A stretch of DNA of 64,000 nucleotides, taken from positions 310,001 to 374,000 of the forward strand of contig NZ_FNFE01000002.1 in assembly GCF_900100335.1 (NCBI RefSeq), read 5' to 3'. This DNA is from Natronorubrum texcoconense. GTDB taxonomy: Archaea; Halobacteriota; Halobacteria; Halobacteriales; Natrialbaceae. Below, one piece after another: positions 43,584 to 51,084 of this stretch. The position numbers and the translations under genes are program-made. Numbering within the stretch: the stretch's first letter is position 1; every line of letters starts with the position of its first letter. Below the pieces are notes generated by a model. It saw only the letters and a list, made by a program, of their open reading frames with translations. It was not told the origin of the DNA and ran no database searches.

Positions 43584-43863
43584 GGACGACGACACTGGGC
43601 ACCACGACGGCGACTCGCAGCCGCACCGATCGCAGCCGGCCGGCGACCAAGCCAATCGTGGCGCCGGCCGCGGTGACGAACGAACTGCGGTGGACCTCGA
43701 CGAACTCGCTGCGCTCGTCGACGACCTCGAGGAGGCGTCGACGACCCTGATCGAACGGGGACGGGAACACGACGTTCCCGCGATCGAACACAACGCCCAA
43801 CGGATCCGCGACGTTGTCCATATTCTCGAGCAACACGTCCCGGAGCAGAGTGGCGACGACTGA
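43576..43863 (+). CDS. Small acidic protein coupled to the CoA ligase
   Basis: 95 residues. The first 35 are disordered (His, Gln, Asp, Ala rich), followed by a helical part DELAALVDDLEEASTTLIER and AQRIRDVVHILEQHVPEQSG with coiled-coil character. The ATG lies inside the last codons of the PaaK gene, an 8-nt overlap, so translation should be coupled. No enzyme or metal motif. It may be a partner of the ligase. Not recognised. Confidence 0.6.
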   Translation: MSEDDDTGHHDGDSQPHRSQPAGDQANRGAGRGDERTAVDLDELAALVDDLEEASTTLIERGREHDVPAIEHNAQRIRDVVHILEQHVPEQSGDD

Positions 43864-44010
43864 GACGGTTTGCTGTCCCGATGTATCGGTGGGACCGCAG
43901 GACAAATCGCGATCGCCGGAACTGACTTACAGCAGAGAGTATGGAGAGAAGGCACCGAGTGACAACCGAACGAACGGTCAGATCACGCTCGAAACCGATC
44001 CGAACGTGGG

Positions 44011-45183
44011 TTAGCCCGTATCGTACTCGCTGAACGTCGTCCGCCAGGCGTCGGGATCCGTTACTCGTTTGCCGTCGACGACCCAGCGGTCGCCGTCCGC
44101 TTCGTCGTCGTCCGTCAGCGCGTAGACGCCGTGAATCGTCGGCGTCGAGACCAGCGAGAGCGGGACGGTCTGATCGCTTCGAAAGCCGTACGCGGAGAGT
44201 ACGGGGTCCGGAATCACGCCGGACGGCGCGACCACGAGCGCCGCGTCCTCGTTCGCCTCGAGGATCGCCTCGAGAACGGAGACCAGGACGGCCGTTCGCG
44301 GTCGACTCGAGACGAGCGGAACGATATCGGTGAGATGGACGATAGTCGTCCCGTCGTCGACTTTCGTTCCGGTGGTGACCGCAGCCACCGGCGAGCCGTC
44401 GTAGCGCCCGACGTAGGTCGTGTACTCCCAGTGGGGGTTGCCGAACCGCCACTCGTAGAACGTCTCGTCGCGGACGAGGTGGAGTTTGTCGGGGATGTCG
44501 TGTCGGTAGAGCGCCGCGAGCGTTTGCGCAGGAATCTCCGCAGTCCGTTCGACGTCGATCTTCGGGTGGTCGGCGACCGACGGACGCTGCCGGGATTTCG
44601 CCGCGAGATACCCTCGAGAAAGTACTCGAGCGCCGCCTCGAGCCAGCGCGGAGAGCGGACCGACCGACTCGCCGTCGACCATCGCGTCGGGCTGTTGGAC
44701 CCGGAAGTACGTCTCCTGGCGTTCGACGAGCTGCCAGCCGTACTTCTCGAACGTCGCTTTGCTCAACTGATTCGGGAAATCGAACACGATCTCGAACCCG
44801 TCGTCAGCGGCGAACCGATCGAGCCCAATCCTGAACAGTTCGGTAAAGAGCCCTTCCCGCCGGTGTTCGGGTCGAACCGCGCCGTCACAGGACTGAACGG
44901 CGGGAATCTGCCGCGAGCCGGTGTGCAACTCGAGGACCCAGAAGCCGACCGCGCCGACGATGTCGTCGTCGAACTCGGCGACGTAAACCGGGATCTCCTC
45001 GGTGTACGGGTTGGTTTCGTACTTCCACGCGAACCAGTCACTGGAGAGCGCCGGATCCAGCACCTCCTGGTACACCGCAAGCAGGTCGTCGCGATCTCCC
45101 TCGCGGTACTGCCGGATGGTGTACTCGCGGTCGCCGCTGGCGTACTGTCGCTCCAACGAATCCATCCGATCCCGTCCGAACAT
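44011..45183 (-). CDS. GNAT-family acetyltransferase (two-domain type)
   Basis: 390 residues. The N-terminal half is GNAT-like: YTIRQYREGDRDDLLAVYQE, WFAWKYETNPYTEEIPVYVA, then ALRPEHRREGLFTELFRIGL, the R-R-x-G-L/I-x-x acetyl-CoA loop. FEKYGWQLVERQETYFRVQQ is the usual last strand. The C-terminal half (TTYVGRYDGSPVAAVTTGTK, VIPDPVLSAYGFRSDQTVPL) looks like a second, degenerate GNAT unit. Similar two-domain proteins sit in haloarchaeal surface-glycan clusters; no such cluster is here. Substrate unknown. Promoter-like aaaatacc is seen upstream on the minus strand. Confidence 0.75.
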   Translation of the reverse strand: MFGRDRMDSLERQYASGDREYTIRQYREGDRDDLLAVYQEVLDPALSSDWFAWKYETNPYTEEIPVYVAEFDDDIVGAVGFWVLELHTGSRQIPAVQSCDGAVRPEHRREGLFTELFRIGLDRFAADDGFEIVFDFPNQLSKATFEKYGWQLVERQETYFRVQQPDAMVDGESVGPLSALARGGARVLSRGYLAAKSRQRPSVADHPKIDVERTAEIPAQTLAALYRHDIPDKLHLVRDETFYEWRFGNPHWEYTTYVGRYDGSPVAAVTTGTKVDDGTTIVHLTDIVPLVSSRPRTAVLVSVLEAILEANEDAALVVAPSGVIPDPVLSAYGFRSDQTVPLSLVSTPTIHGVYALTDDDEADGDRWVVDGKRVTDPDAWRTTFSEYDTG

Positions 45184-45532
45184 ACCCTGTCCAACGACCG
45201 ATCAGCCATAGTAATAGATCCGGTATTTTGGATCTCGAGCGGGCTAGTATCGTGCTGACAGCAGTATCGACGTACTAGTGATCACTGCGGTGATAGCTAG
45301 TTGCTCGACCGAGTGACGGTCTCGAGAGCACGCCGTCCGTACAATTACGGTCGCACTACCGGACTCTTGAACCGGCGTCGCGCTGTCCGGAATGGGCTCG
45401 ATCGGGACTAGGTGTGAGTTCGTTTACGGACTCGAGGGCGGCTCGATAGTCCATGCGCGACTACCGAATGATTGCTGTTCCACGGATAAACGGATCGACG
45501 AAGCAGAGTTGTTGGAAACGAGGCCGTGGGTA
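45184..45532. other. Gene-free gap before the tRNA scar
   Basis: About 350 bases without a believable gene. It includes the palindrome AGTGATCACT (45277-45286). It may hold the promoter of the GNAT gene. Confidence 0.5.
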
Positions 45533-45552
45533 GGCGCTACAGGATTTGAACC
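45533..45552. repeat. tRNA-Arg 3' direct repeat (attachment-site scar)
   Basis: The 20 bases ggcgctacaggatttgaacc are identical to the last part of the tRNA-Arg gene at 45646-45665, which covers the acceptor stem and T-arm. The copies lie 113 bases apart in the same orientation. This is the footprint of integration and excision at a tRNA gene. Confidence 0.75.
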
Positions 45553-45610
45553 ACGCCGTCGGCTCGCTTCGCTCGCCGCCGTCTCATTCAAATCCTTCGC
45601 GGTCCAGTAT

Positions 45611-45638
45611 CTGTCGCTCACGAATTTGTTCGCGACAG
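45611..45638. repeat. Inverted repeat beside the tRNA 3' end
   Basis: CTGTCGC (45611-45617) and GCGACAG (45632-45638) form a stem with an inner CGAA/TTCG pair. It sits 7-34 bases downstream of the tRNA-Arg 3' end, inside the 113-base att interval, and may act as a 3' processing or termination structure. Confidence 0.5.
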
Positions 45639-45644
45639 AAACAT

Positions 45645-45718
45645 GGGCGCTACAGGATTTGAACCCGTGGCAACTTGGTCCGAAGCCAAGCACTCTGTCC
45701 AGACTGAGCTAAGCGCCC
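45645..45718 (-). tRNA. tRNA-Arg (anticodon UCG)
   Basis: 74 nt on the minus strand. The acceptor stem is GGGCGCT/AGCGCCC, the D-arm GCTC/GAGT, the anticodon stem CTTGG/CCAAG with loop CTTCGGA giving anticodon TCG, and the T-arm ACGGG/CCTGT with loop TTCAAAT. All four arms pair well, with one G-T in the T stem. The CCA tail is not encoded, as expected for archaea. It reads CGA codons. A ttata element lies about 30 nt upstream. Its 3' end is duplicated at 45533-45552. Confidence 0.95.
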
Positions 45719-45866
45719 TCACTTCAGCATTTTCCGGCGACCCCGTATAAGTCGCTCGGTTTGGAGGCATTTCGACAGCCACCACCACGCACACTATCGG
45801 AACTTCTCAGCCGGTGAAAAGTGCCGCCCAGGGTCTTTGTCCTGCACCCGGAACACCTAGCTATTC

Positions 45867-46049
45867 ATGACGGTGAACGAGGCCCCAGTTCCCGACGATG
45901 GTCGGTCCAGCGACGCACCGCTCGAGTTACTCACCGACGACGAGGACGTCTGGACCGCCGTCCCCGCCGATGCGACGGGTGACGACCGTGTCTGCAAGTG
46001 GCTCTCGATCGACGCCGACGCGCTCTGCGACCTCGAGGAGTGGCGGTGA
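45867..46049 (+). CDS. Small acidic protein, DUF7511-like
   Basis: 60 residues: MTVNEAPVPDDGRSSDAPLE, then DDEDVWTAVPADATGDDRVC and KWLSIDADALCDLEEWR. The ending L-S-I-D-x-D-x-L-x-x-L-x-E-W-R is a recurring haloarchaeal small-protein ending (the DUF7511 group, from memory). No membrane helix or zinc site. The ATG lies downstream of an AT-rich gctattc. It precedes the UbiA gene with 118 bp between. Function unknown. Confidence 0.6.
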   Translation: MTVNEAPVPDDGRSSDAPLELLTDDEDVWTAVPADATGDDRVCKWLSIDADALCDLEEWR

Positions 46050-46167
46050 CCGTCGCGCTCGAGTGAAATCGGCCTCCGACTGACCCCGATTGCGACGCCG
46101 TCTGTGCCCTGTTCTCGACCGAGTGTGGACCGTACCGTTTAACCACCAGCGCTGAGCAGTTCCGGCA

Positions 46168-47022
46168 ATGACAGCGGGGGAGACGATCCGCGGGTTGCTC
46201 GAGTTGACGCGGCCGGTGAACGTGATTGCGGCGAGCGCGTTGCCGTTCATCGGGGCGTTCGTCGCCGGTGGCGTCGGCGACCATTCGCTCGCGGTGGCGG
46301 CTGCGGTGGCCGCGACCGGACTGGCGGTCGGGGCCGGAAACGCGATCAACGACTACTTCGACCGGGAGATCGACCGGATCAACCAGCCCGACAGGGCGAT
46401 TCCTCGCGGGGCGGTGAGTCCGCGGGGGGCGCTCGCGTTCAGTCTCGTCCTCTTTGCAGGTGCAGTTGCGCTCGCGCTCACGCTCCCGACAGCAGCGCTC
46501 GCGATCGCAGGAATCAACCTCGTCGCGCTGGTGGCTTACACCGAACTTTTCAAGGGATTGCCGGGGCTCGGAAACGCGCTGGTCGCCTATCTGGTCGGGA
46601 GTACGTTCCTCTTCGGTGCCGCAGCGGTCGGCGATATGGGGCCAGCCGTGGTGCTGTTCGTCCTTGCGGCGATTGCGACGCTAACTCGAGAGATCGTCAA
46701 GGACGTCGAGGACATCGACGGCGATCGCGAGGAGGGGTTGAACACGCTCCCGATCGCGGTCGGCGAAACGCGCGCGCTGCAGATCGCCGCCGCCCTGATC
46801 GTCGTCGGCGTCGTCGCGAGCCCGGTGCCCTACTTACTGGGCTACTTCGGCGTCGCGTACCTACTCGTGGTGATCCCGGCGGACGCGATCATGTGCTACG
46901 CAGCCTACGAGAGTTTCGAGGATCCGACAGCCGGGCAGTCACACCTCAAATACGGAATGTTTCTCGCCGCGCTGGCGTTCGTCGTCGGCCGAGCGGCGGT
47001 GGCGATGCCGGCCGGACTCTGA
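46168..47022 (+). CDS. Digeranylgeranylglyceryl phosphate synthase (UbiA family)
   Basis: 284 residues, about nine transmembrane helices. This prenyltransferase adds the second geranylgeranyl chain to 3-O-geranylgeranylglyceryl phosphate, the second ether bond of archaeal lipids. Two Asp-rich motifs bind the diphosphate through Mg2+: NAINDYFDREIDRINQPDR (55-74) and REIVKDVEDIDGDREEGL (about 177-194). The start MTAGETIRGLLELTRPVNVI is the family N-terminus. Other UbiA members prenylate quinones or hemes, but the sequence pattern and length fit the lipid enzyme. Confidence 0.85.
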   Translation: MTAGETIRGLLELTRPVNVIAASALPFIGAFVAGGVGDHSLAVAAAVAATGLAVGAGNAINDYFDREIDRINQPDRAIPRGAVSPRGALAFSLVLFAGAVALALTLPTAALAIAGINLVALVAYTELFKGLPGLGNALVAYLVGSTFLFGAAAVGDMGPAVVLFVLAAIATLTREIVKDVEDIDGDREEGLNTLPIAVGETRALQIAAALIVVGVVASPVPYLLGYFGVAYLLVVIPADAIMCYAAYESFEDPTAGQSHLKYGMFLAALAFVVGRAAVAMPAGL

Positions 47023-47200
47023 GCTGAATCGCGAGACGGTTCGTCGACGAAAGCGGACATAGCCAGAATGAATTAGCAATGGTTGTGCTCCTACAATCAA
47101 AAGTAATATAAGCTGGATCACGCATTCTCATAGCAACGCCGGAGTAGTCAGCGGACCCAGCAATGGACGTCACTACGGCTGATGGATGTGAGTATCTGGT

Positions 47201-47833
47201 ATGTATGACCTCGCCGATGTCATTCCGGACGCCGAAATCGAACCGGGGACGAACCTGCTCGTCGCGGGCCCGCCTCTGACGGGAAAGCGACAGATCGCGT
47301 TCGATATCCTCGCGAGCGGTGCTGATCGGGGCGACGGATCGATCGTCGTTACGACCAAGGATAGCGCCGACAAAGTGCTCGAGACGTTCACCGCCTCCGT
47401 CGACGCCAGTACCGACGCCAACGTCGGTGTCGTCGACTGCGTCACGAAACAGCGCGGGATCGGCACGGTCGACGACGACCCGCGGATCAAGTACGCCTCC
47501 TCGCCCGTCGATATGACCGGCATCGGGATCAAGCTCTCCGAGTTCCTCCAGGAGTTCTACGAGGACCGCGGGCTGACCGAGAACCGCGTGCTACTCCATT
47601 CGGTCTCGACGCTGCTTATGTACTCGAACCTCCAGACGGTGTTTCGCTTCCTCCACGTCTTCACCGGTCGCATCCAGAGCGCCGACGCCATGGGCGTCTA
47701 CGTGATCGATTCGACGGCCCACGACGACCAGACGATGAACACGCTCAAGCAGCTGTTCGACGCCGTTATCGAACTCGAGGAGCCGGCCGACGGTGAGGAG
47801 CCGGAGATCCGGACGGCCGGCCTCTCGACCTGA
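47201..47833 (+). CDS. RAD55/KaiC-like RecA-fold ATPase
   Basis: 210 residues. The N-terminal beta strand leads to the P-loop GPPLTGKR (23-30), where the usual Ser/Thr after Lys is Arg, so nucleotide binding could be changed. Later strands show VVDCVTKQRGIGTVDDDPRI and VLLHSVSTLLMYSNLQTVFR, the pattern of haloarchaeal RecA-superfamily, KaiC-like signalling proteins (HTR-like). The last strand is GVYVIDSTAHDDQTMNTLKQ. It has no DNA-binding domain and may act with phosphorelay or taxis regulators; no partner is visible. TATA-like taatataag lies about 90 nt upstream. Confidence 0.75.
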   Translation: MYDLADVIPDAEIEPGTNLLVAGPPLTGKRQIAFDILASGADRGDGSIVVTTKDSADKVLETFTASVDASTDANVGVVDCVTKQRGIGTVDDDPRIKYASSPVDMTGIGIKLSEFLQEFYEDRGLTENRVLLHSVSTLLMYSNLQTVFRFLHVFTGRIQSADAMGVYVIDSTAHDDQTMNTLKQLFDAVIELEEPADGEEPEIRTAGLST

Positions 47834-47916
47834 GACGTCCACACCGTCGCGCCGAGACGTCCGTTACTTCTTCCGTAACCCCGAAACGTTTCACTCGCGA
47901 GCCCCTCCACTCGCGT

Positions 47917-48327
47917 ATGCCCGTCGACGCCACCGACGACCTCGCGGACGTGTTCGAGTACGAGACCATCGCCGTCGTCGGCTGCTCGAGTACTCCAGGA
48001 AAAGCGGCCCACGACGTTCCGAACTACCTGCGCGAGCAGGGCTACGACGTGATCCCGGTCAACCCGTTCGCGGACGAGATTTTCGGCCGGCCGGTGTACG
48101 ACTCGCTCGCAGACGTCGAGGAGGCGATCGACGTCGTCTGTATCTTCCGCCCGAGCGAGGAAGTGAGCGAGATCGTCGACGCGGCGCTCGAGCGCGACGA
48201 CGTCGAGGTCGTCTGGACCCAGCAGGGAATCCGCGACGACGAGGCGGCGGCCCGCGTCGAAGACGACGGCCGGGTGGCCGTCCAGAGTCGGTGCATGATG
48301 GTCGAGCATCGCCGGCTCTCGGCCTGA
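47917..48327 (+). CDS. CoA-binding (Rossmann) protein
   Basis: 136 residues. CoA_binding-2 fold: YETIAVVGCSSTPGKAAHDV and PNYLREQGYDVIPVNPFADE (glycine-rich loop and P-V-N-P motif), then VDVVCIFRPSEEVSEIVDAA, VEVVWTQQGI and SRCMMVEH near the end. Members bind CoA or acyl-CoA and are sometimes redox-linked. Length is normal for the family (YccU-like). It follows the RAD55-like gene on the same strand, 83 nt away. Function unresolved. Confidence 0.85.
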   Translation: MPVDATDDLADVFEYETIAVVGCSSTPGKAAHDVPNYLREQGYDVIPVNPFADEIFGRPVYDSLADVEEAIDVVCIFRPSEEVSEIVDAALERDDVEVVWTQQGIRDDEAAARVEDDGRVAVQSRCMMVEHRRLSA

Positions 48328-48359
48328 CTGGTTGCAAACTACCACGGAAGGACGATGTA

Positions 48360-49526
48360 TTAGATCGTCGACGCCGCACGTCGCTCGAGCGTCGCGAGCG
48401 CCTCCTCGAGCGAGGTGCTCATGACGCCGTCGGCGACCGTCGCGACGTGCGTGAGCGCGACGAGCACGTCCGCGAGCGGGTCGGCCGGAAGATCGGCGAC
48501 TGCCTCGGCCAGCGTCTCAGGGTCGACGGCGGCCACGGTCTCGGAATCGTCGGCTGCACTGAACGGAAGGTCGGCGACGACCCTCTCGGCGACACGGTGC
48601 CTCGCCGTCTCGTCACCGGCCACCTGCGTGTGGATCTCACGTTGTCGGGCCGGCGGTACGGATTGTGCAACCGGAATCGAGCACGCCGACTCGCAGTACC
48701 ACGCCAGCGCGCGATGCACCGCGTCGAGAATCGCCGCGTTCGGTCGATCCATGGTTTCGCCGAGGTCGTGAACGCCGGCCTCGAGGACGGCCCGTCGGTC
48801 GTCGAACAGCGTCTCGAGCCGTCGGGGCGCGTCGGACGCGAGAAACGAGTCGGCGATCGCGGCCGGCGAGTCGCACGCCGAGAGATCGCCGTCGTAGAGT
48901 GCGGTCGGAACGCTCGCCACGCCGTTGGCCACGTCTTCCGGAAGATCCTCGACGTCGTCGACGACCGTGAGAACGAACATCGCGTTTCTCGTGGCCGTTC
49001 GAAGTCGCTCGAGCTGCTCGTTCGAGTAGCCGTCGACCGCGCCGATCAACGAGACGGCGAGGTCGGCCCAGACGGCGCCGCGCTCGTCGACGCGAGCGAT
49101 GGCGTCCTCGAGCGTCGCCGTGGACGGTTCGAGCGCCTCTTCTCCGAGTTGCCCCCGTCCGATCTGCCGGACCGTCTCCAGGACGGGCGACAGATCGATT
49201 TCGTGGGGGAGCGAGTTTGCGGCCTCGAGAACGTTCGTAAACGCGAGATCGCCGAGCGTGACGTGTTCGTTCAGCCGCCGCTTTCGATTTCCGATCCAGT
49301 CGTCGGCCTCATCGATCGCGTCGTCGTGGAGGCTGCTCGTGACGAAAAGCGCGGTGGGGATCGAAGCCAGCGTCGCCGCGAGGCCGTCGTCGTCGGTCTC
49401 GAGGACGACGGCGGCGTACGTAAACGCACCGAGCAGGCCACCCTGAGCGGCGTACGCCTCGTACTTCGTCCGCACGGCGGGGGAGAGCTCCCGTTCGGTG
49501 GGGAGGGCGAAAAGCGACTGGTCCAT
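48360..49526 (-). CDS. Isoprenoid synthase-fold protein (class I)
   Basis: 388 residues, start MDQSLFALPTERELSPAVRT at 49526. Two metal-binding Asp motifs of the polyprenyl synthase fold are seen: HDDAID (67-72, DDxxD) with the following GNRKRRLNEHVTLGDLAF, and VLTVVDDVEDLPEDVANGVA later (DDxxD). However, the typical GGxxxR/FQ elements are hard to see and it is longer than GGPP synthase, so it may be a divergent or regulatory homologue. A frame open further upstream is not used. Convergent with the CoA-binding gene. Substrate unknown. Confidence 0.75.
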   Translation of the reverse strand: MDQSLFALPTERELSPAVRTKYEAYAAQGGLLGAFTYAAVVLETDDDGLAATLASIPTALFVTSSLHDDAIDEADDWIGNRKRRLNEHVTLGDLAFTNVLEAANSLPHEIDLSPVLETVRQIGRGQLGEEALEPSTATLEDAIARVDERGAVWADLAVSLIGAVDGYSNEQLERLRTATRNAMFVLTVVDDVEDLPEDVANGVASVPTALYDGDLSACDSPAAIADSFLASDAPRRLETLFDDRRAVLEAGVHDLGETMDRPNAAILDAVHRALAWYCESACSIPVAQSVPPARQREIHTQVAGDETARHRVAERVVADLPFSAADDSETVAAVDPETLAEAVADLPADPLADVLVALTHVATVADGVMSTSLEEALATLERRAASTI

Positions 49527-49617
49527 ACGCTCACCTGTCAGCAGTGCGCAATCAATGTATTGGTCACCGAGGCCGCGCCGTTTCGAGTCGGCACGGACTG
49601 CTGCCACACGACTCGAG

Positions 49618-50598
49618 TCAGTCTTCCCACTCCTCGAACGACCGGTAGATCCCCTTCGAGAGGTAGCGCTCGCTCGAGTCCGGGAACACCGTCACCACCG
49701 TCTCGTGTGGCGCGTCGATCGCCCCCTCCGAAATACCGCGAGCGACCCGCTTCGTCGCGACGCTGGCGGCCCCGGCGCTCGAGGCGACGAGGTGGCCCTC
49801 CTCGCGGGCCAGCCGTTCGAGTTCGTCGTGGGCCTCGCGGTCGGGGACGGCGTGGACGGTGTCGACGAGATCGGGTTCGAACAGTTCGTTGGTCTCGGTG
49901 TTGTGCGTGCCGATCCCCTCGGTCTTGTACTCTCCCTCCTCGCGCTTTTCGTCGAGCAACTCGCCGTACAGTGAACCCTCGGGTTCGACGGCCGCGACGT
50001 AGGTGTTCGGGTCCTGCTCGCGTGCGTACCGCGCGATCCCCATGAGCGTCCCCGCGGTGCCACAGCCGGCGACGACGGCGCCGACCTCGCCGGAGAGCGC
50101 CGCGTAGATCTCGGGGGCGGTCGTCGCGTAGTGGGCCTCCGTGTTGAGCGGGTTCGAGAACTGCTGGGGGACGACGGCGTCGTCGAGTTCGGCGGCCAGT
50201 TCGTGGGCTCGCTCGATCGCGCCGCCCATGCCCGCGTCCGTAGGCGTGTTGATAACCTCGGCGCCCAGCGCGGCCATCAACTGCTGTTTCTCCAGACTGA
50301 AGCGCTCGGGGACGACGAAGATCGCCTCGAGTCCCAGCTGTTTGGCGGCGATGGCGAGCCCGATCCCGGTGTTCCCCGCGGTCGGTTCGACGATCGTCCC
50401 GCCCTCGCTCACGTCGCCACGCTCGAGCATCTTCCGCAGCATGTAGCGGCCGATCCGGTCTTTCACGCTCGCTCCGGGGTTGAACGACTCGAGTTTCGCG
50501 TAACACTGGACGTCCTCGGGACCGTCCTGAAGGGCGACGAGTGGCGTCCGACCGATCGTCTCGAGGACCGAGTCCACCGGCTGCTCGTGGGTCGTCAT
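49618..50598 (-). CDS. Cysteine synthase (O-acetylserine sulfhydrylase-type)
   Basis: 326 residues, fold type II PLP enzyme. K46 in FNPGASVKDRIG is the PLP lysine; TAGNTG (73-78) holds the substrate carboxylate; VAGCGTAGTLMGIAR binds the phosphate. It makes cysteine from O-acetyl- or O-phosphoserine and sulfide, or acts as cystathionine beta-synthase. Thr/Ser choice cannot be read. The C-terminus DSSERYLSKGIYRSFEEWED is the normal end. Between two minus-strand genes, not obviously in an operon. Confidence 0.9.
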   Translation of the reverse strand: MTTHEQPVDSVLETIGRTPLVALQDGPEDVQCYAKLESFNPGASVKDRIGRYMLRKMLERGDVSEGGTIVEPTAGNTGIGLAIAAKQLGLEAIFVVPERFSLEKQQLMAALGAEVINTPTDAGMGGAIERAHELAAELDDAVVPQQFSNPLNTEAHYATTAPEIYAALSGEVGAVVAGCGTAGTLMGIARYAREQDPNTYVAAVEPEGSLYGELLDEKREEGEYKTEGIGTHNTETNELFEPDLVDTVHAVPDREAHDELERLAREEGHLVASSAGAASVATKRVARGISEGAIDAPHETVVTVFPDSSERYLSKGIYRSFEEWED

Positions 50599-50671
50599 CG
50601 TGCTGGCAAAAGTTGCCCCTGCTGTTAGGTTTTACTCATCGAGCGGGACGCGTGACTCGGTACCGAGCGAC

Positions 50672-51022
50672 CTACTCGGCGGTCGCGTCGGTTGCTTCGG
50701 CGTCGCTGGCGTCTGCGTCACCGTCGGCAGTCCCTGGTTTGCTGCCGTCCTCGTCGTCACCGTCGTCCGCGGCTTCGGCCTCGTCGATGGCTGCCTCGGC
50801 GAGGATCTGTTCGCCGTCGATTCCCTGCTCTTCGGCCAGCGCGAGCAACAGCGCGCGTTGTTCGGTGAGCTGGTGGTCGATGCTCTTGACCGTGTCGTGG
50901 GTGTCGTCGACCTCTTCCTCGAGACCGATGATGCGCTGTTGAAGCTCCTGTACCTGCTTGTACATCGCTTCGGCGCGGTCCGACAAACTCTGAATCTTCT
51001 TTGCAGTGCTGCCAAGTCCCAT
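50672..51022 (-). CDS. DUF5798 acidic coiled-coil protein
   Basis: 116 residues, MGLGSTAKKIQSLSDRAEAM. The N-terminal ~70 residues form a helical coiled coil (QELQQRIIGLEEEVDDTHDT, KSIDHQLTEQRALLLALAEE). The remaining 45 are disordered, Ala/Asp/Glu rich (DDGDDEDGSKPGTADGDADA). The family DUF5798 is widespread in haloarchaea and of unknown function. A longer upstream frame exists, but the ATG at 51022 gives the conserved N-terminus. It lies between cysteine synthase and the hydrolase gene. Confidence 0.75.
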   Translation of the reverse strand: MGLGSTAKKIQSLSDRAEAMYKQVQELQQRIIGLEEEVDDTHDTVKSIDHQLTEQRALLLALAEEQGIDGEQILAEAAIDEAEAADDGDDEDGSKPGTADGDADASDAEATDATAE

Positions 51023-51084
51023 GCCTGAACGATGTGTCGGGTAACTAATGGGCCTTTTCCTCCGTCGGTCGCGGTCGCTGCTGG

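Noticed and set aside
42231-43955. A 574-codon minus-strand frame opposite the CoA ligase
   Set aside because: It mirrors the ligase codons in antisense and lacks a domain; the plus-strand protein has a clear PaaK signature.
45533-45605. A possible second tRNA on the minus strand
   Set aside because: Only the T-arm and acceptor 3' strand are present; there is no anticodon or D-arm. It is an att-type copy of the real tRNA end.
45392-45712. A 106-codon plus-strand frame through the tRNA region
   Set aside because: It reads antisense through the tRNA and its att copy (ATGFEP and ALQDLNPW are translated tRNA sequence).
47793-50045. A 750-codon plus-strand open frame across the isoprenoid-fold and cysteine-synthase genes
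   Set aside because: It runs antisense to two well supported genes, is arginine-rich instead of acidic, and shows no domain. Long shadow frames are expected at this GC content.
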